From NCBI RefSeq assembly GCF_001422045.1, contig NZ_LMLW01000008.1, positions 252,501-316,500 of the forward strand: 64,000 nt of DNA. Reading direction: 5' to 3'. How positions within the stretch are numbered: the stretch's first letter is position 1; every line of letters starts with the position of its first letter. Shown one piece after another: positions 37,494 to 46,562 of the stretch. Under the pieces are notes generated by a model. The model was not told the DNA's origin and searched no databases. It worked only from the letters and a program-made list of their open reading frames with translations. The position numbers and the translations under genes were made by a program. The stretch is from Sphingomonas sp. Leaf242. GTDB lineage: Bacteria; Pseudomonadota; Alphaproteobacteria; Sphingomonadales; Sphingomonadaceae.

Positions 37494-39155
37494 ATGACCG
37501 ACACCGCTCTCACCCCGTCGGCCTTCGTGCCCCACGAAGCGCACGACCATCACGATACCGATCACAAGCCGGGCTTCTTCGCGCGTTGGTTCATGTCGAC
37601 CAACCACAAGGACATCGGCACGCTGTACCTGATCTTCGCGATCGTCGCGGGGATCATCGGCGGCTCGGTCTCGGGCCTCATGCGCGCCGAGCTCGCGCAT
37701 CCCGGCATCCAGTATCTCCAGGGCTGGGCGAGCATGCTCCACGGCGGTCCCGCCAGCCTCGACGAATCGCTCCATCTCTGGAACGTGCTGATCACCGCGC
37801 ACGGCCTGATCATGGTGTTCTTCATGGTCATGCCGGCGATGGTCGGTGGCTTCGGCAACTGGTTCGTGCCGATCATGATCGGCGCGCCGGACATGGCGTT
37901 CCCGCGCATGAACAACGTGTCGTTCTGGCTGCTGATCCCCGCCTTCACGCTGTTGCTGGCGTCGCCGTTCTTCGGTGGCGCGGGTAACGGCTGGACGCTC
38001 TACGCCCCGCTTTCGACCTACGGCGAGCCCGGACCGTCGACCGACATGGCGATCCTCGCGCTCCATCTCGCGGGTGCGTCGTCGATCCTCGGCGCGATCA
38101 ACTTCATCACCACGATCTTCAACATGCGCGCGCCGGGCATGACGCTGCACAAGATGCCGCTGTTCGTGTGGTCGATGCTCGTCACCGCGTTCCTGCTGCT
38201 GCTGGCACTGCCGGTGCTCGCCGCGGCGATCACGATGCTGCTGACCGATCGCAACTTCGGCACGACGTTCTTCGATCCGGCCGGCGGCGGCGATCCCGTG
38301 CTATACCAGCATCTGTTCTGGTTCTTCGGCCATCCCGAAGTCTACATCATGATCCTGCCGGGCTTCGGTATCGTCAGCCAGATCATCTCGACGTTCAGCC
38401 GCAAGCCGGTCTTCGGCTATCTCGGCATGGCGTATGCGATGGTCGCGATCGGCGTCGTCGGGTTTGTCGTGTGGGCGCACCACATGTTCACGACCGGCCT
38501 CTCGGTGAACACCAAGATGTACTTCACCGCGGCGACGATGGTCATCGCAGTCCCGACCGGCATCAAGATCTTCTCGTGGATCGCGACGATGTGGGGCGGC
38601 TCGCTCACCTTCAAGACACCGATGGTGTGGTCGATCGGCTTCATCTTCATGTTCACCGTCGGCGGCGTGACCGGCGTCGTGCTCGCGAATGGCGGCATCG
38701 ACGACTACATGCAGGACACCTACTATGTGGTGGCGCATTTCCACTACGTGCTGTCGCTGGGTGCGGTCTTCTCGCTGTTCGCCGGGTTCTATTACTGGTT
38801 CCCGAAGATGACCGGCAAGATGTACAACGAGTTCCTCGGCCAGCTGCACTTCTGGGTGTTCTTCGTCGGCGTGAACGTGATGTTCTTCCCGATGCACTTC
38901 CTGGGCTTGCAGGGCATGCCGCGCCGCATCCCGGACTACACCCCGCAGTACGAGCATTGGAACACGGTGGCCTCGGTCGGCTACATGATCATGGCCGCTG
39001 GCATGGTGGTGTTCTTCGTCAACCTCATCTGGTCGCTGGTCGCGGGCAAGCCGGCAGGCGACAACCCCTGGGGCGACGGTGCGACGACGCTGGAGTGGAC
39101 GATCTCCTCGCCCCCGCCTTACCACCAGTTCGAGACGCTGCCGAAGATCGACTAG
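37494..39155 (+). CDS. ctaD: Cytochrome c oxidase subunit I (aa3 type)
   Basis: Contains the heme a and heme a3-CuB reaction centre that reduces oxygen to water and pumps protons. It is 553 residues with 12 helices. [17 protein letters not shown] supplies the CuB histidine and crosslinked tyrosine, [11 protein letters not shown]-type residues bind the hemes, and the [20 protein letters not shown] region is typical. One base separates it from ctaC. Confidence 0.98.
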   Translation: MTDTALTPSAFVPHEAHDHHDTDHKPGFFARWFMSTNHKDIGTLYLIFAIVAGIIGGSVSGLMRAELAHPGIQYLQGWASMLHGGPASLDESLHLWNVLITAHGLIMVFFMVMPAMVGGFGNWFVPIMIGAPDMAFPRMNNVSFWLLIPAFTLLLASPFFGGAGNGWTLYAPLSTYGEPGPSTDMAILALHLAGASSILGAINFITTIFNMRAPGMTLHKMPLFVWSMLVTAFLLLLALPVLAAAITMLLTDRNFGTTFFDPAGGGDPVLYQHLFWFFGHPEVYIMILPGFGIVSQIISTFSRKPVFGYLGMAYAMVAIGVVGFVVWAHHMFTTGLSVNTKMYFTAATMVIAVPTGIKIFSWIATMWGGSLTFKTPMVWSIGFIFMFTVGGVTGVVLANGGIDDYMQDTYYVVAHFHYVLSLGAVFSLFAGFYYWFPKMTGKMYNEFLGQLHFWVFFVGVNVMFFPMHFLGLQGMPRRIPDYTPQYEHWNTVASVGYMIMAAGMVVFFVNLIWSLVAGKPAGDNPWGDGATTLEWTISSPPPYHQFETLPKID

Positions 39156-39210
39156 GATGCGAGGCCGCGTAGCGTCAGCTACGCGCCGGTGCGGCCCGGC
39201 CGCACGCATC
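39156..39210 (+). other. Three-way-junction RNA structure after ctaD
   Basis: Directly after the ctaD stop: outer stem GATGC/GCATC (39156-39160 with 39206-39210), hairpin GCGTAGC-GTCA-GCTACGC (39167-39184), and hairpin GTGCGGC-CCG-GCCGCAC (39189-39205). There is no U-run, so it may be a stabilising or processing 3' structure and not a classic terminator. Confidence 0.5.
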
Positions 39211-39264
39211 CGACCGGCCGGCGTGGCAACGCCGCGTCCGACAGCCGTCCTGAAACCCAAGATG

Positions 39265-39315
39265 TTTCCTCGCGGAGGCGGGGACCCAGTCTGGGCTCCC
39301 GCCTTCGCGGGAGAA
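39265..39315. repeat. Palindromic element, family E
   Basis: Inverted repeat of 51 bp (CCTCGCGGAGGCGGGG with CCCGCCTTCGCGGGAG) around CCCAGTCTGG. It lies in the 539-bp ctaD to 39695 gap, which holds no convincing gene. Confidence 0.85.
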
Positions 39316-39410
39316 CAAGGAGGCAGGAGCCGACCTGCATCGTCTCCGACCTACGTCATCCCACGTACGCGATCCCCACGCCCGCCACCTTCCACGCCAG
39401 TCCCCTCAAC

Positions 39411-39494
39411 CCGTCATCCCAGCAAAGCTGGAATCACACCTGTGACTCCATGCGCTGACCAAATGCGAGACCCTAGCTTTCGCTGGGACGACGG
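39411..39494. repeat. Palindromic element, degenerate CGTCATCCC type
   Basis: Inverted repeat of 84 bp with arms CCGTCATCCCAGCAAAGCTG and TAGCTTTCGCTGGGACGACGG (first 20 matched, imperfect). The following 39495-39690 is purine-rich on the plus strand, with no open frame or RNA family that I recognise. Confidence 0.7.
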
Positions 39495-39694
39495 TTGGGG
39501 CGGAGGTGGCGGGAAGCGCCTGGGGCGAGGGAATGGCTCTCGGGTCAGGGAGAGGACCGGGCCGACGGGAGGAGGCTGGAACGCCAGGAAGCGTCTGCGC
39601 GATGGGAAAAACCGACTGACGGAATGGCATCGGCCAATGCACCCTCCCGTCCCCATTCACCATTCCAAAGGACAATCGCGCTAACCCCACCGCC

Positions 39695-41164
39695 ATGCCG
39701 CGCGCGCCAACCCTAGTCCGCCCCAACGCCACCACCGGCATGCCGCGCGCGACCTTCGCCCTGCTCGCCGGCTTCGCCGCGTTCGCGTTCACGATCATCG
39801 TCCCCACCGCGCTGCGCGACGGCGACACGGGCTGGCACCTTGCGACCGGTGCGTGGATCGTCGCGCACGCCAGCGTCCCGACCACGGATCCGTTCTCGTT
39901 CACCGCCGCCGGGCGCCACTGGGTGGCGCACGAATGGCTATCCGAACTGGCGATGCATGCGAGTTACCGCGCGGCTGGCTGGAGCGGCCTGATCGTGCTC
40001 ATCGGCGCGGCGATGGCGGCCCTGTTCGCGCTCGTCGCCTATCAGATTCGTCGCTGGCTGAGTACGCGCGCCAGCATCGCCGCGTTGCTGATGCTCGCCA
40101 CCGGCCTGCTACCGTCTCTGCTGGCGCGCCCGCATATCCTGGCGCTGCCGTTGCTGGCCGGGTGGACGATCGCGCTCCTGCGTGCCCGCGACCGCGATCG
40201 ATCGCCGCCGCTCGTTCTCGCCGCGCTGATGCTGGTCTGGGCGAACGCACATGGCAGTTTCGTTTTCGGTCTCGCGCTGGTCGGGGTCTTCGCGCTCGAA
40301 GCGCTGATCGCCGCAACGCCATCCGACCGGCGCCACGTCGTTATCGGCTGGGGCATGTTCGGCATCCTGTCGGCGATCGCCGCGACGGCAACCCCCGCGG
40401 GCATCGACGGCCTGATCTTCCCCTTCTACGTCAACAACCTCGCGCTCTTGAAGCATCTCAACGAATGGCAGCCCGCAGATTTCTCCAGCTTTTCCGGGTT
40501 TGAGCTGATCCTGCTCGCCACGCTGTTCGTGCTCCTAGTCCGCCCGGTCCGCATCCCGCCCGTCCGCCTGATCCTGCTGCTCGCCGTGCTCCATCTGACC
40601 TTGCAGCATACCCGCCAGGAGATCGTCCTCGTCGTCGTGGGCGTGCTCCTGCTCGCCGAACCGATCGGCAGAGCCTGGACCACGCCAGTCAGCGCCGCGC
40701 CCGGCTTCCGCAGGGCTCGCGAGAGCGCGCCGATCATCGCGCTGCTAAGTTTGCTCGCGGCGGGTCTTTCGGCATACCGAATTGCCGTACCGGTCGTCCG
40801 CGCCGACAGCGCCGCCATCCCCGTCACGGCGCTCCGCCACGTACCGCGGCAGCTTCGCGATCAGCCGGTCTTCAACGACTATGGCTTCGGCGGTTCGCTG
40901 ATCCTCGCCGGTATCCGTCCCTATATCGATGGCCGATCCGACATGTACGGCGACCCGTTCACGCTCGACTATTTCGCGATCGCCCAAGGCGACGTGGATC
41001 GCTGGCGTGCCGCGAACGCGAAATGGCATTTCGGCTGGACGATCCTGCCGCCACGATCGAATCTGGTGCCGTTGCTCGACCACGACCCTGCGTGGCGGCG
41101 GATCTATGCGGACGGCACCGCGGTCATCCACCAGGCCGTACCCGCGCCTCGTCCAACCCCTTGA
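39695..41164 (+). CDS. Polytopic membrane protein, GT-C-like, unknown function
   Basis: A 489-residue protein with about ten helices. The periplasmic loop after helix 1 has ALRDGDTGWHLATGAWIVAH and TDPFSFTAAGRHWVAHEWLS, and the C-terminal domain has FNDYGFGGSLILAGIRPYID; both are features of a large uncharacterised proteobacterial family that resembles GT-C glycosyltransferases in layout. It sits between ctaD and ctaB, on the same strand, without an obvious role in oxidase assembly. The product name should stay generic. Confidence 0.85.
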   Translation: MPRAPTLVRPNATTGMPRATFALLAGFAAFAFTIIVPTALRDGDTGWHLATGAWIVAHASVPTTDPFSFTAAGRHWVAHEWLSELAMHASYRAAGWSGLIVLIGAAMAALFALVAYQIRRWLSTRASIAALLMLATGLLPSLLARPHILALPLLAGWTIALLRARDRDRSPPLVLAALMLVWANAHGSFVFGLALVGVFALEALIAATPSDRRHVVIGWGMFGILSAIAATATPAGIDGLIFPFYVNNLALLKHLNEWQPADFSSFSGFELILLATLFVLLVRPVRIPPVRLILLLAVLHLTLQHTRQEIVLVVVGVLLLAEPIGRAWTTPVSAAPGFRRARESAPIIALLSLLAAGLSAYRIAVPVVRADSAAIPVTALRHVPRQLRDQPVFNDYGFGGSLILAGIRPYIDGRSDMYGDPFTLDYFAIAQGDVDRWRAANAKWHFGWTILPPRSNLVPLLDHDPAWRRIYADGTAVIHQAVPAPRPTP

Positions 41165-41223
41165 ACCGTCACGACGCGAAGGCTTTCCGACCTCCGCCGC
41201 AGCGCGTATAGCGTACCCGAACC

Positions 41224-42138
41224 ATGACTCCTGCTGCCCCCCTCCTGCCGCCGCCGCTCCTGCCACCGGCGCATTGGCGCGACTTCCTTGCGCTGACGAA
41301 GCCGCGCGTGATGACGCTCGTCGTCTTTACCGGACTCTGCGGGATGCTCGCGGCCCCGGTCAGCGTGCATCCGGTGATCGGCTTTACCGCGATCCTCTGC
41401 ATCGCGCTCGGCGCCGGGGCAGCAGGAGCGCTCAACCAATGGTACGAGTCGGACATCGACGCCGTCATGCGCCGCACGCAGAAGCGCCCGCTTCCCGACG
41501 GCCGGATGGACCGTCAGGCAGCGCTCCATTTCGGCGTCGGGCTCGGCGCGTTCTCGGTCCTGTTCATGGGGTTTGCGGTCAACGCCGTCGCCGCGGCGAT
41601 CCTGACCGTCTCGATCCTGTTCTACGTGCTGATCTACACCGTCTGGCTGAAGCGCCGCACGCCGCAGAACATCGTCATCGGTGGGGCCGCGGGTGCGTTC
41701 CCGCCACTGATCGGCTGGGCTGCGGCGACCGGTGACATCGCGCTGCTCCCCGTCCTGCTTTTCCTGTTCGTGTTCCTCTGGACGCCGCCGCATTTCTGGG
41801 CGCTCGCGCTGTTCATGAAGAGCGATTACGCCGCCGCGGGCGTGCCGATGCTCCCGGTCGTGTCGGGCGAGCGCACCACGCGGACGCAGATCGGGCTCTA
41901 CACGATCCCGATGGCAGCGGTGGCGGTCCTGCCCTGGCCGCTCGGGCTAACAGGTCAGATCTACGGCATCGCCGCGGTGCTGCTGACCGGCTGGTTCGCG
42001 CTGCTCGCCGTCCGCGTCGCGAAGCGTACCACGCATGCCGACGATGCGATGAAACCGGAGAAGGCCTTGTTCAAATACTCGATCCTGTATCTGTTCGTGA
42101 TGTTCGGCGCCCTGGTCGTCGACCGGTGGTTCGCATGA
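41224..42138 (+). CDS. ctaB: Protoheme IX farnesyltransferase (heme O synthase)
   Basis: Attaches a farnesyl group to heme b, making heme O on the way to heme A for the oxidase. It is 304 residues and a UbiA-type prenyltransferase with nine helices. [20 protein letters not shown] is the Mg2+-diphosphate motif, and [18 protein letters not shown] with GVPMLPVV is diagnostic for heme O synthases. The stop overlaps the following small gene as ATGA. Confidence 0.97.
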   Translation: MTPAAPLLPPPLLPPAHWRDFLALTKPRVMTLVVFTGLCGMLAAPVSVHPVIGFTAILCIALGAGAAGALNQWYESDIDAVMRRTQKRPLPDGRMDRQAALHFGVGLGAFSVLFMGFAVNAVAAAILTVSILFYVLIYTVWLKRRTPQNIVIGGAAGAFPPLIGWAAATGDIALLPVLLFLFVFLWTPPHFWALALFMKSDYAAAGVPMLPVVSGERTTRTQIGLYTIPMAAVAVLPWPLGLTGQIYGIAAVLLTGWFALLAVRVAKRTTHADDAMKPEKALFKYSILYLFVMFGALVVDRWFA

Positions 42139-42284
42139 GCATTCCCGATCCCATCCGCGAGGAAGATCTCATCCGGAGCCGTCAACGCGGTCGCGCGCGC
42201 GTAATGGCCATCCTGCTGGGCGCATTCGTAATCCTCGTCTTCGCGATCTCGATCGCCAAGATCCGCGCCGGCATGCCGCACTGA
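42135..42284 (+). CDS. Small single-helix protein in the CoxF/CtaF position
   Basis: A 49-residue protein beginning [20 protein letters not shown], with one helix ([20 protein letters not shown]) and a basic patch before it. Its ATG overlaps the ctaB stop as ATGA and its stop overlaps the ctaG start as TGATG, so it is translationally coupled to both. Small proteins at this place in alphaproteobacterial cta clusters are called CoxF or CtaF and have no proven function. Too short for most gene calls. Confidence 0.8.
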   Translation: MSIPDPIREEDLIRSRQRGRARVMAILLGAFVILVFAISIAKIRAGMPH

Positions 42285-42835
42285 TGGCCGGCTGGAAGGC
42301 CATGTCGCGCACCAACCGGACCGCGGCGCTCGCGGTGCTCTTCATCTGTTTCATGACCGGCCTCGCCTGGGCCAGCGTACCGCTCTACCGCCTGTTCTGC
42401 GCCGCGACCGGGCTCAACGGCACCACCAACCGCGGGCTGGCCGCCCCCGGCGCGGTCGACCACAAGATCACGATAGACTTCGACACCAACGTCAGCCCCA
42501 AGCTGCCGTGGAAGTTCACGCCCGAGAATCGTTCGGACACGGTCGATATCGGCGCGCGCGACATGGCGTTCTTCACTGCCACGAACACGTCGAGCAAGCC
42601 GCTCACCGGCACCGCGACGTTCAACGTCCAGCCCGCGCAGGCCGGCAAGTATTTCACCAAGATCCAGTGCTTCTGCTTCACCCAGCAGACGCTCAAGCCC
42701 GGCGAGACCGCGCGGATGCCGGTGATCTTCTTCGTCGATCCGAAGATCCTCACCGATCCCGACGCCGCCGATATCCAGACGATCACGCTCAGCTATACGT
42801 TTTACCCGGTGGATTCCGCGAAAATCGCAAGCTAG
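42284..42835 (+). CDS. ctaG: Cytochrome c oxidase assembly protein CtaG (Cox11-type)
   Basis: Membrane-anchored copper chaperone that delivers copper to the CuB site of subunit I. It is 183 residues with one N-terminal helix (ALAVLFICFMTGLAWASVPL), a periplasmic immunoglobulin-like domain, and the copper-binding CFCF motif in KIQCFCFTQQTL. Coupled to the small gene by a one-base overlap and followed by ctaE at 29 bp. Confidence 0.97.
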   Translation: MAGWKAMSRTNRTAALAVLFICFMTGLAWASVPLYRLFCAATGLNGTTNRGLAAPGAVDHKITIDFDTNVSPKLPWKFTPENRSDTVDIGARDMAFFTATNTSSKPLTGTATFNVQPAQAGKYFTKIQCFCFTQQTLKPGETARMPVIFFVDPKILTDPDAADIQTITLSYTFYPVDSAKIAS

Positions 42836-42864
42836 GGTGCGGCAAAACGACTAGGGGAGTACCA

Positions 42865-43791
42865 ATGGCTGGCGCCAAGAACCATGATTACCATATCCTG
42901 CCGCCGAGCATCTGGCCGTTGGTCGGATCGTTCTCGGCGCTGATCATGGCGGTGGGCGGCATCATGTGGATGCACGGCGGCCATATTGACAAGCCCAATG
43001 GCGGCGGCTGGATCTTCTTCATCGGCCTGACCGGGCTGCTCTTCACCTTCTACAGCTGGTGGGCACAGGTCATCAAGGAAGCGCACGACGGCGATCACAC
43101 CCCCGTCGTCCAGCTTCATTTCCGCTACGGGATGATCCTGTTCATCGCCTCCGAAGTGATGTTCTTCGTCGGCTGGTTCTGGGCGTTCTTCGACTTCTCG
43201 CTGTTCCCCACCGCGATGACCTTCGCCGACGGCACCGTCACGCGGGCGGTCGAAGGCGGCGCGGCGATCGTTGCGCAGTGGCCGCCCAAGGGACTGACGG
43301 TCATCAACCCGTTCGAACTGCCGCTGCTCAACACGCTGATCCTGCTCACCTCAGGCACCACGGTGACCTGGGCGCATCACGCACTGATCCACAACCAGCG
43401 CGGCGGCGAAAAGACCGGGCTCTGGGGGATGATCGGCGTCGGCAACCGCGACGGCGTGCTCAAGGGCCTGTGGCTGACCGTCATCCTCGGCGCGCTGTTC
43501 AGCTCGATCCAGGCGTATGAATACGTCCACGCGCCGTTCCCGTTCAAGGGCATCAACTACGGCGCATCGTTCTTCATGGCGACCGGCTTCCACGGCTTCC
43601 ACGTGCTGATCGGCACGATCTTCCTGATCGTCTGCCTGGTCCGCGCGTACAAGGGCGACTTCACCCCGCGTCAGCACTTCGGCTTCGAAGCAGCGGCGTG
43701 GTACTGGCACTTCGTCGACGTCGTCTGGCTGTTCCTGTTCGTCACCGTCTACGTCTGGGGCGGCTGGGGCGCCCCCGTCCACGGCGGTTGA
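42865..43791 (+). CDS. ctaE: Cytochrome c oxidase subunit III
   Basis: Supports the stability and oxygen supply of the aa3 oxidase. It is 308 residues with seven helices; it starts MAGAKNHDYHILPPSIWPL and carries the HFRYGMILFIASEVMFFVGW and FHGFHVLIGTIFL regions. GGGGAG lies before the ATG. Slightly longer than the usual 260-295 residues because of the loop containing FADGTVTRAVEGG. Confidence 0.97.
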   Translation: MAGAKNHDYHILPPSIWPLVGSFSALIMAVGGIMWMHGGHIDKPNGGGWIFFIGLTGLLFTFYSWWAQVIKEAHDGDHTPVVQLHFRYGMILFIASEVMFFVGWFWAFFDFSLFPTAMTFADGTVTRAVEGGAAIVAQWPPKGLTVINPFELPLLNTLILLTSGTTVTWAHHALIHNQRGGEKTGLWGMIGVGNRDGVLKGLWLTVILGALFSSIQAYEYVHAPFPFKGINYGASFFMATGFHGFHVLIGTIFLIVCLVRAYKGDFTPRQHFGFEAAAWYWHFVDVVWLFLFVTVYVWGGWGAPVHGG

Positions 43792-43816
43792 GCTTCTACT
43801 GTCCCGTCTTTAGCCG

Positions 43817-43920
43817 CCACCCCGGCGCAGGCCGGGGCCCAGTTGGAAAGGTTGCAGTAACGAAACGTGTTCCTCCGTTAGCAACGTCCCCCAACTGGGC
43901 CCCGGCCTTCGCCGGGGTGG
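43817..43920. repeat. Palindromic element, family A
   Basis: Inverted repeat of 104 bp with arms CCACCCCGGCGCAGGCCGGG and CCCGGCCTTCGCCGGGGTGG. It has an inner stem GTTGCAGTAACG pairing with CGTTAGCAAC. The clearest copy of the two-stem core. Confidence 0.92.
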
Positions 43921-43960
43921 TGAACGCCAGGGCACTTATCCAAGCCTTCTCCCTTCCCTT

Positions 43961-44013
43961 GTTCTCCTGCGAAGGCGGGAGCCCAGTCTGGGTCCCCGCC
44001 TTCGCGGGGACAC
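43961..44013. repeat. Palindromic element, family E
   Basis: Inverted repeat of 53 bp (GTTCTCCTGCGAAGGCGGGA with CCCGCCTTCGCGGGGACAC) around CCCAGTCTGG, 20 bases before the DUF983 start. Confidence 0.88.
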
Positions 44014-44032
44014 AAGTGGGCTCAATAAAGCC

Positions 44033-44416
44033 ATGACCGAAGACCCATACCCGCTCGCCAACGCCCCCACGATCGCCCAGGTCGCGCTCAAAGGCCTATG
44101 CCCCCGCTGCGGCAAGCCCACGCTCTTCGCGAAATGGTCCAACTTCGCCGACCGTTGCCCGAACTGCGAGCTCGACTTCAGTAAGTTCAACGTCGGCGAC
44201 GGCCCCGCTGCATTCCTGACCCTGATCCTCGGCGCGCTCGTCGTCGCGCTCGCGATCACGCTCGAACTCAAAGTCCACCCGCCGCTCTGGCTGCACATGC
44301 TGATCTGGATCCCCTTCACCGCCGGCGGAGTCGTCCTCTCGCTCCGAGCAGCCAAGGGCGCGCTCATGTCCGCCGAATACCGCAACGCAGCCCGCGAAGG
44401 CCGAATCGACCCGTGA
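44033..44416 (+). CDS. DUF983 membrane protein with zinc ribbon
   Basis: A 127-residue protein with an N-terminal zinc ribbon (LCPRCGKPTLF then CPNCELDF) and two helices (about 60-80 and 85-105). It is commonly next to SURF1 and oxidase genes in alphaproteobacteria, suggesting a role in oxidase assembly that is not proven. Its stop overlaps the SURF1 start as GTGA. Confidence 0.9.
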   Translation: MTEDPYPLANAPTIAQVALKGLCPRCGKPTLFAKWSNFADRCPNCELDFSKFNVGDGPAAFLTLILGALVVALAITLELKVHPPLWLHMLIWIPFTAGGVVLSLRAAKGALMSAEYRNAAREGRIDP

Positions 44417-45036
44417 CCCGACGCATCCCGATCATCCCCACCATCCTCGTCACGCTCGCGATCGCGGCGATGATCGCGCTCGGCCTATGGCAACTCCTCG
44501 ACCGCCTCCCGAAAAAGGAAGCGTTCCTCGCGCAGCTCGCCGCCAACCCCGCCAAGCCGCAGATGGCTTTCCCGCGCTTTCCCGACGAGACGCTCCTCTT
44601 CCGCCGCGCCTCGGGCCTCTGCCTCCAGCCGACCGATATCAAGCTTGCCGGCGCCGGCAAATCCGGCTTCCGCGCGATCGCCGAATGCAGGACCGGCGCG
44701 GAAGGGCCCGGCATGATCGTTCAGCTCGGTACGACGCGCGACCCGATGGCCAAAGTCGCCTGGAGCGGCGGCGAAGTCTCCGGCTTCATCAGCCACGCGC
44801 CCGACGGCCGTTCGCTGATCGGATCGCTGTTCGATCACACCCCGCAGCGCCTGATGCTGGTCGCCGACACCCCGCAAGCGGGGCTAAGTCCCAACGGCAA
44901 GCCCGATATCGCGTCGGTCCCGAACAACCACCTCGCCTACGCAGGCCAATGGTTCTTCTTCGCCGCCACCGCCGCGATCATCTACACGCTCGCGCTACGG
45001 CGCCGGCCAACACCTCCTCCGTCATCCCGGACTTGA
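44413..45036 (+). CDS. SURF1-family oxidase assembly protein
   Basis: Helps insert heme a into subunit I. It is 207 residues with the family topology of one helix at each end and a periplasmic domain between; the N-terminal helix ends ALGLWQLLDRLPKKEAFLA, and the last helix is YAGQWFFFAATAAIIYTLAL. The start is GTG 44413, overlapping the DUF983 stop. The final residues (PPSSRT) and stop codon lie inside a palindromic repeat. Confidence 0.92.
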   Translation: MTRRIPIIPTILVTLAIAAMIALGLWQLLDRLPKKEAFLAQLAANPAKPQMAFPRFPDETLLFRRASGLCLQPTDIKLAGAGKSGFRAIAECRTGAEGPGMIVQLGTTRDPMAKVAWSGGEVSGFISHAPDGRSLIGSLFDHTPQRLMLVADTPQAGLSPNGKPDIASVPNNHLAYAGQWFFFAATAAIIYTLALRRRPTPPPSSRT

Positions 45037-45104
45037 TCCGGGACCCAGGGGTACAGCACGCACCCTCCGCGGCTCTGGATCCTGGGTCGAGCCCAGGATG
45101 ACGG
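45019..45104. repeat. Palindromic element, family F
   Basis: Inverted repeat of 86 bp with arms CCGTCATCCCGGACTTGATC and GGGTCGAGCCCAGGATGACG. It overlaps the last codons of the SURF1 gene and lies before thrC. Confidence 0.85.
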
Positions 45105-45161
45105 CGTAAGGGAGCGTCCGAACGCTTGTCGCCCTCCCCCCCATTCGCTAACCGATTGGCC

Positions 45162-46562
45162 ATGCGTTACATCAGCACCCGCGGCTCGGCGCCCATCCTC
45201 GATTTCGAAGCGGCGACACTTACCGGCCTCGCCTCCGATGGCGGCCTCTACCTCCCCGACGCGTGGCCGACGATGACCTGCGACGAGATCGCCGCGCTCG
45301 CCGGGCTGTCGTATGTCGACACGGCGATTGCAGTGATGGCCCCGTTCGTCGGCGACGCGATGACGCGTGCCGAACTAAAGTCGCTCTGCGAACAGGCATA
45401 CGGTCGCTTCTCGCACGCCGCCGTGACCCCGCTGGTGCAACTCGACCACGACCAGTGGCTGCTCGAACTCTTCCACGGCCCGACTCTCGCGTTCAAGGAT
45501 GTCGCGCTCCAGCTGCTTGGCCTCTTCTTCGAGCGCTTCCTCGCCGGCACGGACAAGCGCCTGACGATCGTCGGTGCGACCAGCGGCGACACCGGCTCGG
45601 CGGCGATCGACGCGGTCGCAGGGCGCGAGGGGATCGACATCTTCATGCTCCACCCTGTCGGCCGGATCTCCGACGTCCAGCGCCGCCAGATGACCACCGT
45701 GCTCAGCCCCAACGTCTACAACATCGCGATCGAGGGCAGCTTCGACGACGCGCAGGCGCTCGTGAAGGCGATGTTCAACGACCGCGCCTTCTCGACCAAG
45801 TTCGCGCTGTCCGCGGTCAATTCTATCAACTGGGCCCGCCTGATGGCGCAGGTGGTGTACTTCTTCTACGCGGCCGTCCGCCTCGGCGCGCCCGATCGCG
45901 AAGTCGCGTTCGCGGTCCCCACCGGCAATTTCGGCGACGTCTTCGCCGGTTATGTCGCGGCAAAGATGGGGCTGCCGGTGGCCAAGCTGGTGGTCGCGAC
46001 CAACGTCAACGACATCCTCCACCGCGCGCTCAGCACCGGCGATTACTCGAAGGGGGGTGTCCAGCAGACCCCGACCCCGTCGATGGACATCCAAGTGAGC
46101 TCGAACTTCGAACGCCTGCTGTTCGATCTCGGCGACCGTGACGGCGCAGCCCTCGCGGCACAGATGGCCGGCTTCGAATCATCGGGAGCGATGCGCCTGA
46201 CCAACGCGCAGTCGCAGGGTGCCGCGGCCCTCTTCCAGAGCGAGCGGATCGACCTCGACGACATGACGCTGGCGATGCGCTGGGCACACGAGCACGCCGG
46301 CCAAGTAATTGATCCGCACACCGCGATCGGCCTCGCCGCAGCCCTGCGTACCGAAGTCCCCGCCGGCGTTCCCATCGTGACGCTCGCCACCGCGCACCCC
46401 GCCAAGTTCGGCGATGCGGTCGAGCGCGCCACCGGCGTCCGTCCCTCGCTACCAACCCGCGTGGGCGACCTGTTCGACCGCGAGGAGCGCTACGCCACGC
46501 TGCCTGCGACCTTCGAGGCGATCACCGCGTACATCACCCAGCGCGCGAAGCCGTCGGCATGA
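45162..46562 (+). CDS. thrC: Threonine synthase
   Basis: PLP enzyme that converts O-phosphohomoserine to threonine. It is 466 residues from MRYISTRG; the lysine in GPTLAFKDVALQ binds PLP and GATSGDTGSAA binds phosphate. The frame opens at 45126, but ATG 45162 is the family start. It overlaps the following methyltransferase gene as ATGA and uses the pathway that begins with lysC. Confidence 0.96.
   Translation: MRYISTRGSAPILDFEAATLTGLASDGGLYLPDAWPTMTCDEIAALAGLSYVDTAIAVMAPFVGDAMTRAELKSLCEQAYGRFSHAAVTPLVQLDHDQWLLELFHGPTLAFKDVALQLLGLFFERFLAGTDKRLTIVGATSGDTGSAAIDAVAGREGIDIFMLHPVGRISDVQRRQMTTVLSPNVYNIAIEGSFDDAQALVKAMFNDRAFSTKFALSAVNSINWARLMAQVVYFFYAAVRLGAPDREVAFAVPTGNFGDVFAGYVAAKMGLPVAKLVVATNVNDILHRALSTGDYSKGGVQQTPTPSMDIQVSSNFERLLFDLGDRDGAALAAQMAGFESSGAMRLTNAQSQGAAALFQSERIDLDDMTLAMRWAHEHAGQVIDPHTAIGLAAALRTEVPAGVPIVTLATAHPAKFGDAVERATGVRPSLPTRVGDLFDREERYATLPATFEAITAYITQRAKPSA

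Noticed and set aside
39079-39684. 201-codon frame across the ctaD to 39695 gap
   Set aside because: It begins within ctaD in another frame and runs through two palindromes; no ribosome site and an Arg/Pro-rich product.
39495-39690. Possible structured non-coding RNA in the purine-rich stretch
   Set aside because: I found no match to the hallmark sequences of RNase P, SRP, tmRNA or 6S RNA and no strong stem pattern.
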